From: Colimorpha_A sp045593985
GTDB lineage: Bacteria > Bacillota > Clostridia > Oscillospirales > CAG-272
NCBI GenBank assembly: GCA_045593985.1
Contig: JAZNXR010000036.1
Location: 1-17,587 of the forward strand
Length of the DNA stretch: 17,587 nucleotides
Direction: 5' to 3'
Part shown: piece by piece, positions 7,330 to 14,099 of the stretch
How the letters are laid out: the number at the start of each line of letters is the position of its first letter
How positions within the stretch are numbered: position 1 is the first letter of the stretch
Made by a program: the position numbers and the translations under genes
The notes under the pieces: model-generated
What the model was told of the DNA's origin: nothing
Seen by the model: only the letters and a program-made list of their open reading frames with translations
The model's database searches: none

Positions 7330-8106
7330 CTAACCGAACACCTCGCATGCGGCAATGAGGGAAAAACGGTCGAAATCGATATCGCTTCTTCCGTAAGCGT
7401 CGAAAAATATGTCCTTGTATCTGTCTGTTTTGAGGTTGAATTGAAGCGTCCATGCGCCCCAGAAAAGATCTATGTGACGGTCGGCGACGCCACCGTTTCC
7501 GACGTCGATAAATCCGGAGAAAAGGTCGCCGTCAAACATGATATTCGGCAGACAGTAATCGCCGTGAAGAAGCGTGTTACACTCTAACTCGCATCCTCTC
7601 TTTTCAATAACGCTCCAAGCCTCGTCAGGAGAAGCGTAGCCCCAATTGTCGGGAAAAAGAGTATCGTCGTAACGCTTGATTTTGTAGCCGTGTTCGGCGT
7701 TCTTCAGATAGCTCTCTGTTCTGTTAATAGGACAATCATCGAACGGCAGAGAGTGAAGCATTTTCAGCGTCGTGCCAAGCTTTTCAGCAAGGAATTCGGG
7801 GCGTGAAGTGTAATTATCGTGTGTAAGATCCTCGCCCTCGACGGCACTTGTCAAAAGCCAGTCGTGTGTGTCCGAGGCATAGGACAAAACCTCGGCGCCA
7901 AGACCTATTGATCCGAAATAACGAGTCAAAATCGCCTCTGCTTCAAGCGAGCCGAGAGGGGCTCTTTTGAGATATAAATTCTTGTCGGAAATGTAGTACA
8001 CGCGAGCTTCGCTCGAACAGCTGCTGTCGAAAATATCTCCCGAAATAAGAGAACGGAATTCGGTCGGAAAACCGTTCGGATCGGGTGTTATAAGTGTCTT
8101 TTTCAT
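7330..8106 (-). CDS. APH(3')-like phosphotransferase (aminoglycoside kinase family)
   Basis: ATP-dependent small-molecule kinase of the APH/choline kinase fold, closest in motif layout to APH(3'). K47 in LYLKRAP fits the ATP-positioning lysine of APH(3') enzymes. HGDYCLPN (181-188) supplies the catalytic Asp183 and Asn188. FIDVGNGGVADRHIDLFWG supplies the metal-binding Asp201. The 18-residue spacing between the two aspartates equals that in APH(3')-IIIa. The 258 residues are near the family norm (about 264). It starts three bases after the queA stop with no strong ribosome site, so it is likely translated by coupling, and is 12 bases from miaA. Nothing suggests recent mobility: no IS, and base use is similar to its neighbours. 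Its true substrate could be an aminoglycoside or a housekeeping sugar or nucleoside. Resistance cannot be inferred from this alone. Confidence 0.85.
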   Translation of the reverse strand: MKKTLITPDPNGFPTEFRSLISGDIFDSSCSSEARVYYISDKNLYLKRAPLGSLEAEAILTRYFGSIGLGAEVLSYASDTHDWLLTSAVEGEDLTHDNYTSRPEFLAEKLGTTLKMLHSLPFDDCPINRTESYLKNAEHGYKIKRYDDTLFPDNWGYASPDEAWSVIEKRGCELECNTLLHGDYCLPNIMFDGDLFSGFIDVGNGGVADRHIDLFWGAWTLQFNLKTDRYKDIFFDAYGRSDIDFDRFSLIAACEVFG

Positions 8107-8109
8107 GTC

Positions 8110-9159
8110 TTATTCGATCAGCATCGCATCTCCGAAGGAGAAGAATCTGTAACCTTCCTTTATCGCTTCGTTATAGGTCTCGATCATAAGCTCACGGCTT
8201 GTCAAAGCCGAAACGAGCATAAGAAGCGTGCTTTCGGGAAGGTGGAAATTCGTAATAAGGGCATCGGTAATCTTAAAACGGTAGCCGGGATAAATGAATA
8301 TGCCGGTATCATCGGTTATGGGATGAACGATTCCGTTGTCGTCCGAAGCACTTTCAAGCACACGGCAGGACGTCGTTCCAACCGCAAAAAGACGCCCCTT
8401 GCGGTTGTTTATAATGTCAGCAGATTCCTTTGAGACGGAGATAAACTCTGCGTGCATCTCGTGATCGGTGATCTTATCTTCTTTAACAGGACGGAATGTG
8501 CCGAGTCCGACGTGAAGCATAACGGGTGCGATTTTAACGCCCTTCGCCTTGATCCTTTCAAGAAGCTCGGAGGTAAAGTGAAGCCCCGCAGTAGGAGCAG
8601 CGGCAGAGCCCTCGTCCTTTGCGTAAACCGTCTGATAACGGTTTTTATCCTCTAATTTTTTTGTAATATAAGGCGGCAGAGGCATATTTCCGACCTTGTC
8701 GAGAACCGAGAAAATGTTGTCGCCCTCATATTCGAATTTTATAAGTCGGTTTCCGCCCTCAACGGTTTCAAGCACCTCGGCACGGAGAAGTCCGTTTCCG
8801 AATATAATTTTAGTACCCGGCTTGCATCTTCTTCCCGGGCGCACAAGCGTTTCCCAGACATCAAGACCGTGCGAACGGAGAAGAACGACCTCGATCTCAA
8901 TTCCGCTGTCCTCCTTGATTCCGTAAAGGCGCGCAGGAATAACCTTGCTGTCGTTTATGACGAGAACGTCACCTTCGTTAAGATAGTCAATTATATCGGA
9001 AAAGACTTTATGCTCACGCTTTCCGCTTTCCTTGTGAAGCACGAGCAGACGTGACGAATCGCGCGGCTCGGCAGGAGTCTGAGCAATAAGCTCGGTCGGA
9101 AGATCGTAGAAGAAATCACTCTTTTTGAGGTCGGTAGGGGATAGATTATTCTTTATCAT
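8110..9159 (-). CDS. queA: S-adenosylmethionine:tRNA ribosyltransferase-isomerase
   Basis: Uses the ribosyl part of SAM to convert preQ1 at wobble position 34 into epoxyqueuosine in tRNAs with GUN anticodons. Characteristic runs are FFYDLPTELIAQTPAEPRDS near the N-terminus, RDSSRLLVL (33-41), VINDSKVIPARLYG (67-80), YQTVYA (175-180) with the AAPTAGLHFT motif (187-196), HVGLGTFRPV and ITNFHLPESTLLMLVSAL. Length 349 is typical. It is the first gene of the minus-strand train and has a near-consensus promoter 36-64 bases upstream of its ATG. No preQ1 riboswitch is seen in the roughly 30-base leader. Other queuosine genes (tgt, queG/queH) are not in the window. Confidence 0.97.
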   Translation of the reverse strand: MIKNNLSPTDLKKSDFFYDLPTELIAQTPAEPRDSSRLLVLHKESGKREHKVFSDIIDYLNEGDVLVINDSKVIPARLYGIKEDSGIEIEVVLLRSHGLDVWETLVRPGRRCKPGTKIIFGNGLLRAEVLETVEGGNRLIKFEYEGDNIFSVLDKVGNMPLPPYITKKLEDKNRYQTVYAKDEGSAAAPTAGLHFTSELLERIKAKGVKIAPVMLHVGLGTFRPVKEDKITDHEMHAEFISVSKESADIINNRKGRLFAVGTTSCRVLESASDDNGIVHPITDDTGIFIYPGYRFKITDALITNFHLPESTLLMLVSALTSRELMIETYNEAIKEGYRFFSFGDAMLIE

Positions 9160-9194
9160 GGCTGAAATTCTTTCAAATAGGTATTATCCACTCA

Positions 9195-9223
9195 ATTATA
9201 TAACAAATCAGACGGAATTTCAA
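9195..9223 (-). promoter_or_regulatory. Promoter of the queA transcript
   Basis: On the minus strand TTGAAA, 17 bases, TATAAT: five of six -35 matches, a perfect -10 and ideal spacing. The start site would be near 9188, leaving about 30 bases of leader. The divergent dapA gene must have its promoter in the same 100-base gap, but I cannot place it with confidence. Confidence 0.85.
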
Positions 9224-9259
9224 CCGTTTTCGTGAAATAAATATAAAAGGAGAATTATA

Positions 9260-10138
9260 GTGAAAAAACCGCTGTTCAAGGGCGCGGCAACCGCGCTTGT
9301 AACGCCGTTTTGCGACGGCAAAATAGATATAGAGACATTAAAAAAGCTGACTGAATTTCAAATAAGCGAGGGCATCGACGCACTTGTCGTCTGCGGAACG
9401 ACAGGCGAAGCTCCGACACTTACAAAAAAGGAAAAAATAGAGATCACGGCAACCGTTGCCGAGGTGGCAAACGGCAGAGTCCCGATAATAGCAGGAACGA
9501 CCTGCAACGATACGGCCTCCTCGGTCGAGCTGTCAAGAGAAGCCGTCCGTGCGGGAGCCGACGGAATACTCGCCGTTACGCCGTATTATAACCGCCCGGG
9601 CGCATCGGGACTTCTTCGGCATTTTCTGACGATAGCAGAGGGTGCAGGAGTGCCGACGATCCTGTATAACATACCGTCACGCACGGGAACAGATATACCC
9701 GAAAGCGTCTACGAAGGCTTCGCCTCGCACCCGATGGCAGCAGGGGTAAAGGAAGCATCGGGAAGTATATCAAAATGCGCCAACATTGCAAGTAAATACG
9801 GCTCGGAGCTTCCGTTATACAGCGGAAACGACGATATGACGCTCCCCGTCCTCGCAATCGGCGGATACGGCGTAATATCGGTAGTTTCAAATATGTTCCC
9901 GCGGCAAATGTCGGAGCTTTGTAAGCTCTATGAAACCGATAGGGAAGAGTGCAAAAAGCTTTACCACCGCTTCATTCCCCTGATGCGCTCACTATTCACC
10001 GAAACTAACCCAATGCCGATAAAAAGCGGAATGGAAAAGCTCGGACTTTGCCGTCACGAGCTTCGCCTTCCCCTCACACGAGCTAGCGCAAAATGCGAGG
10101 AAACGCTCTTTTCGGAGATTGATGATTTTTTGGTATAA
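9260..10138 (+). CDS. dapA: 4-hydroxy-tetrahydrodipicolinate synthase
   Basis: Condenses pyruvate with aspartate semialdehyde, the committed step to diaminopimelate and lysine. The TIM-barrel family marks are GTTGEAPTL (46-54, with T47/T48), TPYYNRP (107-113, the Tyr donated across the dimer), LYNIPSRTG (135-143, Y136 and R141) and the Schiff-base K164 in GVKEASG. Numbering is offset +3 from the E. coli enzyme. Length 292 is normal. The start is GTG at 9260, with AAAGGAGA ending seven bases before it. It is divergent from queA and stands alone, with no lysine riboswitch and no neighbouring lys/dap genes. No U-tract terminator follows; the palindromic repeat about 40 bases downstream may serve instead. 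Confidence 0.97.
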   Translation: MKKPLFKGAATALVTPFCDGKIDIETLKKLTEFQISEGIDALVVCGTTGEAPTLTKKEKIEITATVAEVANGRVPIIAGTTCNDTASSVELSREAVRAGADGILAVTPYYNRPGASGLLRHFLTIAEGAGVPTILYNIPSRTGTDIPESVYEGFASHPMAAGVKEASGSISKCANIASKYGSELPLYSGNDDMTLPVLAIGGYGVISVVSNMFPRQMSELCKLYETDREECKKLYHRFIPLMRSLFTETNPMPIKSGMEKLGLCRHELRLPLTRASAKCEETLFSEIDDFLV

Positions 10139-10176
10139 ATACGTATCATTCCTTCTATGGCGGGGGGGATTCGAAA

Positions 10177-10274
10177 GGCTCCCCCTTTGGGGGAGCTCCG
10201 CCGGTAGGCGGTGAGAGGGCAATTTGACGTCCCCCTCTCCGCCCCTTCGGGGCACCTCTCCCGAAGGGCGAGGC
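10177..10274. repeat. GC-rich palindromic intergenic repeat, copy 1
   Basis: A string of hairpins: 10177-10197 (GGCTCCCCC / GGGGGAGCT type), 10198-10211 (CCGCC / GGCGG), 10241-10253 (GCCCC / GGGGC) and 10255-10274 (CCTCTCCCG / CGAGG type). The two ends are imperfect inverted copies of each other, as in a small palindromic or MITE-like element. The framework GGCTCCCC...GGGGAGCT...GAGAGGG...CCCTCTCC...GGCAAG matches the second copy at 13607-13757. The short minus-strand open frames across it are by-products of its base composition. It lies in the 366-base gap between dapA and proS. Confidence 0.7.
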
Positions 10275-10314
10275 AAGATAACGTCACAAAGCTTCCCAAA
10301 ACCGAAAGGGGATT

Positions 10315-10416
10315 CCAAAGGGGAAAACGTTTGAAAATTTGCTCTCGCAAATTTTCATCGGTTTGCCCCTTGGCGTGTTTCTTTGCGAGCGTTTCTTTTC
10401 ACGAGAAAAGAAATGC
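10315..10416. repeat. Tandem stem-loops before the proS promoter
   Basis: Two long hairpins. In the first, an outer CCAAAGGGG (10315-10323) / CCCCTTGG (10366-10373) stem encloses a perfect 11-bp stem, 10332-10342 with 10347-10357, with a TCTC loop. The second pairs 10389-10400 with 10405-10416 (12 bp, one wobble, loop ACGA). Neither is followed by a U tract, so these look like repeat-derived palindromes and not terminators, although they could stabilise a dapA mRNA end. The rest of 10275-10432 shows nothing else. Confidence 0.55.
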
Positions 10417-10432
10417 GAAAAGAAAAACTACC

Positions 10433-10461
10433 TTGACAACCTTTCTTTTTTGTTATATAAT
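10433..10461 (+). promoter_or_regulatory. Consensus promoter of proS
   Basis: TTGACA, 17 bases, TATAAT: a perfect match at both hexamers with optimal spacing. Transcription should start near 10468, giving about a 37-base leader that is too short for a T-box. The ribosome site AAAGGA at 10493-10498 lies six bases before the ATG. Confidence 0.92.
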
Positions 10462-10504
10462 ATTATGAAATTATGAAACAATCTGCGAAAAGAAAGGAAA
10501 AACT

Positions 10505-11947
10505 ATGGCACAGGACAAAAAGCTCGTCGAAGCAATAACCTCAATGGACGAGGACTTCGCACAGTGGTACACGGACGTCGTTAAAAAAGCAGATCTTATA
10601 GATTATTCAAGCGTAAAGGGCTGTATGATATACCGCCCCTACGGCTATGCAATTTGGGAGCTTATACAGAAGATTCTTGATGCTCGCTTCAAGGAAACAG
10701 GACACGAGAACGTATATATGCCGATGTTCATTCCCGAATCCCTTCTCAATAAGGAAAAGGATCACGTTGAGGGCTTCGCCCCCGAGGTTGCATGGGTAAC
10801 TCTCGGAGGAAGCGAAAAGCTGACCGAGAAGCTCTGCGTTCGTCCGACGTCGGAAACGCTCTTCTGTGAGCATTATGCAAATGTTATCAATTCCTACCGT
10901 GACCTTCCGAAGCTCTATAATCAGTGGTGCTCGGTCGTAAGATGGGAAAAGACCACCCGTCCCTTCCTCCGCACAAGAGAATTCCTCTGGCAGGAAGGAC
11001 ACACGATGCATGCAACTGCCGAGGAGGCGCAGGAGGAAACGATCCGCATGCTTAACATCTATGCGGACTTCTGCGAAAACGATCTCGCAATGCCTGTAAT
11101 CAGAGGCCCCAAGACCGAAAGCGACAAGTTCGCGGGTGCGGTGGCAACCTATGCAATCGAGGCCCTCATGCACGATGGCAAGGCGCTCCAGGCAGGAACC
11201 TCTCACTACTTCGGTGACGGCTTCGCAAGAGCATTTGATATACAGTATACCGACAGAAATAACCGTCTCCAGTATCCTCATCAGACCTCTTGGGGCGTAA
11301 CGACTCGTCTTATCGGAGCAATCATAATGACACACGGAGATGATAACGGTCTCGTTCTTCCTCCCGCTGTTGCTCCGATCCAGGTCGTTATTATCCCTGT
11401 CGCTCAGCATAAGGAGGGCGTGCTTGAAAAGGCAAACGAGCTTAAGGATCGCCTGACACGTGCTGGCTACAGAGTAAAGCTCGACGATTCCGATAATTCT
11501 GCAGGCTGGAAGTATTCCGAATACGAAATGAAGGGCGTACCGGTACGCCTTGAGATCGGCCCCCGTGACATCGAGGGCAATCAGTGCGTTCTCGTATCCC
11601 GTCACGACAGAAGCAAGAGCTTCGTTTCGCTTGATAACCTTGAAGACGAGGTCGCAAGCAAGCTCGAGGCGGTCAGAGCAGGAATCTATGCAAAGGCGCT
11701 TGAAAACAGAGCCAATAAAACTACCGAATGTGAAACCGTCGAAGAAATAATCAAGACGATCGAAGAAAAAGGTGACGGCTTCATCTCCGCCCTCTGGTGC
11801 GAAAGCGAGGAGTGCGAGGATAAGGTCAAGGAGCTGACGGGCGTTGGCTCACGTTGCATCCCCTTTGATATGCAGGGTAAGGAAGGCAAGTGCGTCTGCT
11901 GCGGAAAGCCCGCAAAGACGACAGTCCTTTGGGCAAAAGCATACTGA
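10505..11947 (+). CDS. proS: Prolyl-tRNA synthetase, class 3 (archaeal/eukaryote-like)
   Basis: Charges tRNA-Pro with proline (class IIa). The 480-residue length, lack of an inserted editing domain and C-terminal zinc-type domain mark the short archaeal/eukaryote-like ProS form, common in Clostridia, and not the roughly 570-residue E. coli form. The active site shows RPTSET (113-118), motif 2 RTREFLWQEGHTMHAT (156-171), a GTSHYFGDGFARAF region and motif 3-type GLVLPPAVAPIQVV before the anticodon domain. The C-terminus has C432, C437 and C463/C465/C466, fitting a zinc knuckle, and ends in LWAKAY; the terminal Tyr is typical of this class. It is monocistronic, with a consensus promoter and a strong terminator directly after. 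Without an editing domain, a free-standing trans-editing protein might exist elsewhere (inference). Confidence 0.97.
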   Translation: MAQDKKLVEAITSMDEDFAQWYTDVVKKADLIDYSSVKGCMIYRPYGYAIWELIQKILDARFKETGHENVYMPMFIPESLLNKEKDHVEGFAPEVAWVTLGGSEKLTEKLCVRPTSETLFCEHYANVINSYRDLPKLYNQWCSVVRWEKTTRPFLRTREFLWQEGHTMHATAEEAQEETIRMLNIYADFCENDLAMPVIRGPKTESDKFAGAVATYAIEALMHDGKALQAGTSHYFGDGFARAFDIQYTDRNNRLQYPHQTSWGVTTRLIGAIIMTHGDDNGLVLPPAVAPIQVVIIPVAQHKEGVLEKANELKDRLTRAGYRVKLDDSDNSAGWKYSEYEMKGVPVRLEIGPRDIEGNQCVLVSRHDRSKSFVSLDNLEDEVASKLEAVRAGIYAKALENRANKTTECETVEEIIKTIEEKGDGFISALWCESEECEDKVKELTGVGSRCIPFDMQGKEGKCVCCGKPAKTTVLWAKAY

Positions 11948-11952
11948 TAATA

Positions 11953-11980
11953 AAAATCCACCCGTTCGGGTGGATTTTTT
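11953..11980 (+). terminator. Intrinsic terminator after proS
   Basis: An 11-bp perfect stem (11953-11963 with 11968-11978) with a GTTC loop continues into a run of T, five bases after the proS stop. It also has A-rich flanks and could work in both directions. Confidence 0.93.
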
Positions 11981-11985
11981 GATTA

Positions 11986-12014
11986 TTGACAAATATCGAG
12001 TTGTTCGGTACAAT
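11986..12014 (+). promoter_or_regulatory. Promoter of the PAP2/CPBP gene pair
   Basis: TTGACA, 17 bases, TACAAT directly after the proS terminator, with an AGGAGA ribosome site at 12031-12036 before the ATG at 12044. Confidence 0.88.
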
Positions 12015-12043
12015 ATAACTAATGAATATTAGGAGAAAACAAA

Positions 12044-12712
12044 ATGACCGATAAGAAAAATGCAAGAAAATATTTTATATCCGGTGCGATAGTGTTCGTT
12101 TTATTTGCAATTATGACCTTGCTCGTCAAGACCGTTGACGTAAAAGCGGTAGGCCCGCTGGGCAGCGAAATAGGTCTTTCGGGAATAAACACTTATTTCC
12201 ATAAGCTGATAGGCGCCAACATGACTCTGTACGATATAACCGAGATCCTCGGATATATCCCGATAGCGGTTGCGGTATTTTTCGCAGGATTTGGACTCGG
12301 TCAGCTTGTAAAAAGGAAGAGCTTAAAGGCAGTAGACAGTAATATAATAATTCTCGGCGTGCTTCTCGTTGTTCTCGCCTGTGCCTACGTGCTTTTTGAG
12401 ATCGTTATTGTAAACTACCGCCCGATAATCATGGGAAACGAGCTTGAAGCATCATTCCCGTCCTCGCACACGATGCTGTCCGTCACCGTCCTCGGTGCCG
12501 CAATTTATCAGCTTCTGATCAGGATCAGAAGTAAGGCTTTGCGTATCACCTCTGTCTCCGTATGTGCAGTTCTGATCGCCGCAACAGTCATCGGACGACT
12601 CCTTTCGGGAGTTCATTGGTTTACCGATATAATCGCAGGAATCCTTTTGAGCGTTTCGCTGCTTCTCTTTTACATTGGAGCATGTAACGTTTTTGAAAAA
12701 AAGAAAAATTAA
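12044..12712 (+). CDS. PAP2 superfamily membrane phosphatase
   Basis: Integral membrane phosphatase of the type-2 phosphatidic acid phosphatase family; members dephosphorylate lipid phosphates such as phosphatidic acid, undecaprenyl pyrophosphate or PGP. Six hydrophobic segments are visible over 222 residues. Motif C2 is SFPSSH (137-142, catalytic-type H142). Motif C3 is GRLLSGVHWFTD (184-195), with Gly replacing the usual Ser, R185, nucleophile-type H191 and D195. Motif C1 reads E119-x6-R126-P127, so the family Lys is Glu here. The substrate cannot be told from sequence; undecaprenyl-PP recycling is one option. It is followed 53 bases later by a CPBP gene with no terminator between, so they probably share a transcript. 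Confidence 0.88.
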   Translation: MTDKKNARKYFISGAIVFVLFAIMTLLVKTVDVKAVGPLGSEIGLSGINTYFHKLIGANMTLYDITEILGYIPIAVAVFFAGFGLGQLVKRKSLKAVDSNIIILGVLLVVLACAYVLFEIVIVNYRPIIMGNELEASFPSSHTMLSVTVLGAAIYQLLIRIRSKALRITSVSVCAVLIAATVIGRLLSGVHWFTDIIAGILLSVSLLLFYIGACNVFEKKKN

Positions 12713-12765
12713 TTATTAAAGTTTTCGGGAAGAGAACATACATCTTGATCTGCGGAGGCGAAGAG

Positions 12766-13434
12766 TTGAAAAAACAAAAATATATAATCCTTTCGATCGT
12801 CATCTTCGCCTGTCTTTGTATGGGGCTTGTAGATGCAGTGATCCAACCCGGATATATAACGAAATCTGCAATTAAAATCGTGCTATTCCTGCTTTTGCCT
12901 GTGCTTTATTCATTGTACGACAAAAATTGCAAGTTAAAACGCCTTTTTGTCCCCAAGGCTAAGGGATTTTGGATAGCACTTGCGCTTGGCGCGGCGGTGT
13001 ACGCAATCATTCTGTGCGCGTATTTGATCTTTAAAGACGTGTTCGACTTTTCTTCGCTGACCGAAAGCTTGACCTCACAGACGGGTGTGAACAAGAATAA
13101 TTTCATATTCGTAGCACTTTATATATCATTTGTCAACTCCCTGCTCGAGGAATTTTTCTTCCGCGGCTTTGCCTTTTTGACGCTGAAAAGACTTTCAACG
13201 AGAAGATTTGCGTACGTTTTCAGCGCGGCTTTGTTCGCACTTTACCATATAGCTATGATGATCGGATGGTTCGCTCTGCCCGTGCTACTTCTTACCCTGC
13301 TCGGACTTTTTGTCGGAGGCGTGATATTCAACTATTTCAACGAAAAATACGACAACGTCTATATGTCGTGGCTGATACATATGTTTGCGAATTTCGCGAT
13401 AAATACCATTGGCTTTATGCTTTTCACACATTAA
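12766..13434 (+). CDS. CPBP family intramembrane protease (CAAX protease-like)
   Basis: Polytopic membrane protein of the CPBP/Abi family, which includes Rce1-like intramembrane glutamic proteases and bacteriocin self-immunity proteins. The diagnostic motifs are EEFFFRG (E128, E129, R133), FALYH with H161, and HMFAN (H205, N209). About six to seven membrane helices fit in 222 residues. The start is taken as TTG at 12766 because GGAGG (12754-12758) lies seven bases upstream. Another TTG at 12745 opens the same frame but would place that ribosome site inside the gene. It lies downstream of the PAP2 gene in a probable two-gene operon closed by a terminator. Actual substrate and role are unknown. 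Confidence 0.88.
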   Translation: MKKQKYIILSIVIFACLCMGLVDAVIQPGYITKSAIKIVLFLLLPVLYSLYDKNCKLKRLFVPKAKGFWIALALGAAVYAIILCAYLIFKDVFDFSSLTESLTSQTGVNKNNFIFVALYISFVNSLLEEFFFRGFAFLTLKRLSTRRFAYVFSAALFALYHIAMMIGWFALPVLLLTLLGLFVGGVIFNYFNEKYDNVYMSWLIHMFANFAINTIGFMLFTH

Positions 13435-13470
13435 GTTAAAGGTCGGACTCAAAAAATTAATATAAAAATT

Positions 13471-13498
13471 AAAAGGTCACATTTCCGTGTGACCTTTT
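13471..13498 (+). terminator. Intrinsic terminator after the CPBP gene
   Basis: A perfect 11-bp stem, 13471-13481 with 13488-13498, has a TTTCCG loop; the 5' arm begins AAAA and the 3' arm ends TTTT. It lies 37 bases after the stop codon. Confidence 0.88.
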
Positions 13499-13515
13499 GA
13501 TTATTGTAAATGAAA

Positions 13516-13536
13516 ACCACGCGTGAGAAGCGTGGT
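13516..13536. repeat. Short hairpin, possible mobile-element end remnant
   Basis: ACCACGC (13516-13522) and GCGTGGT (13530-13536) form a 7-bp stem with a seven-base loop. After it, 13554-13595 can be read as a 13-codon start (MNRNDVKKNAVKW) ending in TAG, without a good ribosome site. Subterminal hairpins of this look occur at IS200/IS605-type ends, but there is no transposase here, so the origin is a guess. Confidence 0.35.
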
Positions 13537-13606
13537 AGAAAATAGGTTTACCGATGAACAGAAATGATGTAAAGAAAAATGCAGTTAAATGGTAGTATGT
13601 GCCAAT

Positions 13607-13757
13607 GGCTCCCCTGTGTAAGGGGAGCTGTCTAAAGTAGGTTGCACAAAGTGCAACCTACTTTAGACTGAGGGGTTGTAAGAAGTTAGAAAAGCTTATA
13701 TTCAATCCCTCCGTCCGAGGCTCTGCCTCTTGCACCATCCCTTTACACAAGGGAGGC
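13607..13757. repeat. Palindromic intergenic repeat, copy 2, with 18-bp hairpin
   Basis: Left end GGCTCCCC-TGTGTAA-GGGGAGC (13607-13628) and right end TCCCTT-TACAC-AAGGGA (13738-13754) are imperfect inverted copies, each itself a hairpin. Between them lie a perfect 18-bp inverted repeat (arms 13630-13647 and 13651-13668, loop AAA), a 9-bp pairing GAGGGGTTG (13670-13678) with CAATCCCTC (13703-13711), and GAGGC/GCCTC (13717-13729). The framework is shared with copy 1 at 10177-10274, but the hairpin after the left end is far longer here. This is a non-coding, probably mobile or formerly mobile palindromic element. Confidence 0.75.
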
Positions 13758-13762
13758 CAAGA

Positions 13763-13890
13763 TCGAAACCCGTTTACGGGTAGCAAGTAACAGATGCATG
13801 GCTGGCGGGTGGGACTGATGCGCACTTGTGCGCAGCCACAAGGATCAGGGCTACGCCCGAAAATGAAATCTCCCCGTTTTACGGGGGTGT
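13763..13890. other. Hairpin-rich non-coding segment of unknown nature
   Basis: Consecutive small stems: ACCCG/CGGGT (13768-13781), TGCGCA/TGCGCA (13819-13834, possibly extended by GGCTG...GCC), GGGC/GCCC (13848-13858) and CCCCGT/ACGGGG (13872-13886). No open frame of useful length crosses it. It could be a structured RNA, the right end of a decayed IS200/IS605-like element, or more of the adjacent palindromic repeat. The stretch 13891-13974 shows only an AT-rich region with a small CACTT/AAGTG hairpin just before the next promoter. Confidence 0.35.
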
Positions 13891-13974
13891 ATTTATTGCG
13901 TTTTTGCGCCGTAAAAAAATAGTGTCCGAATTTGTATATTGTGCTGAAAATTCATAAGCACTTTTTTAAGTGTA

Positions 13975-14003
13975 TTGACATTTTAACGTATATATGCTAA
14001 TAT
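13975..14003 (+). promoter_or_regulatory. Promoter of the riboswitch-controlled operon
   Basis: TTGACA, 17 bases, TAATAT (five of six at -10) in an AT-rich setting. Transcription would start near 14010, placing a small leader hairpin (14013-14029, GGTGA/TCACC) and then the purine aptamer at the 5' end of the RNA. Confidence 0.85.
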
Positions 14004-14036
14004 ATATAAATGGGTGAGGTGCGTTCACCACAATAT

Positions 14037-14099
14037 TTGGTATATGCCTGCGATATGGGCAGGTGTTTCTACGATCCACCGATAATGGTCGACTACCGG
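14037..14099 (+). promoter_or_regulatory. Purine (guanine-type) riboswitch aptamer
   Basis: Three-way junction matching the purine riboswitch. P1 pairs 14037-14042 with 14094-14099 (two G-U). J1/2 is TAT. P2 pairs 14046-14051 with 14059-14064 around the seven-base loop GATATGG, identical to the known xpt loop. J2/3 is GTTTCTA(C) at 14065-14072. P3 is 14072-14078 with 14086-14091, with loop CCGATAA. J3/1 is AC before the P1 T. The specificity base equivalent to position 74 is C (14093), which in known members pairs with guanine-type ligands (U would mean adenine). P3 is unusual: the standard register gives three mismatches, and good pairing needs a bulged T at 14075 and draws in the C normally left in J2/3. 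The ligand is therefore guanine-like but should be tested. Confidence 0.85.

Noticed and set aside
9160..9259. Lysine riboswitch before dapA or preQ1 switch before queA
   Set aside because: The 100-base divergent gap is AT-rich and too short, with neither aptamer pattern visible.
9992..10350. Overlapping minus-strand frames over the dapA-proS gap
   Set aside because: They read through the palindromic repeat in two frames; the peptide pattern is a product of GC-rich hairpins.
10462..10504. T-box or other leader control of proS
   Set aside because: The leader is about 37 bases with no conserved T-box core or terminator.
10607..11605. 332-codon minus-strand open frame opposite proS
   Set aside because: It lies wholly inside the strongly supported proS gene, shows no recognisable domain and has no ribosome site; it is a mirror of proS codon bias.
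13499..13974. CRISPR array
   Set aside because: The repeats here are inverted palindromes, not regularly spaced direct repeats, and there are no cas genes.
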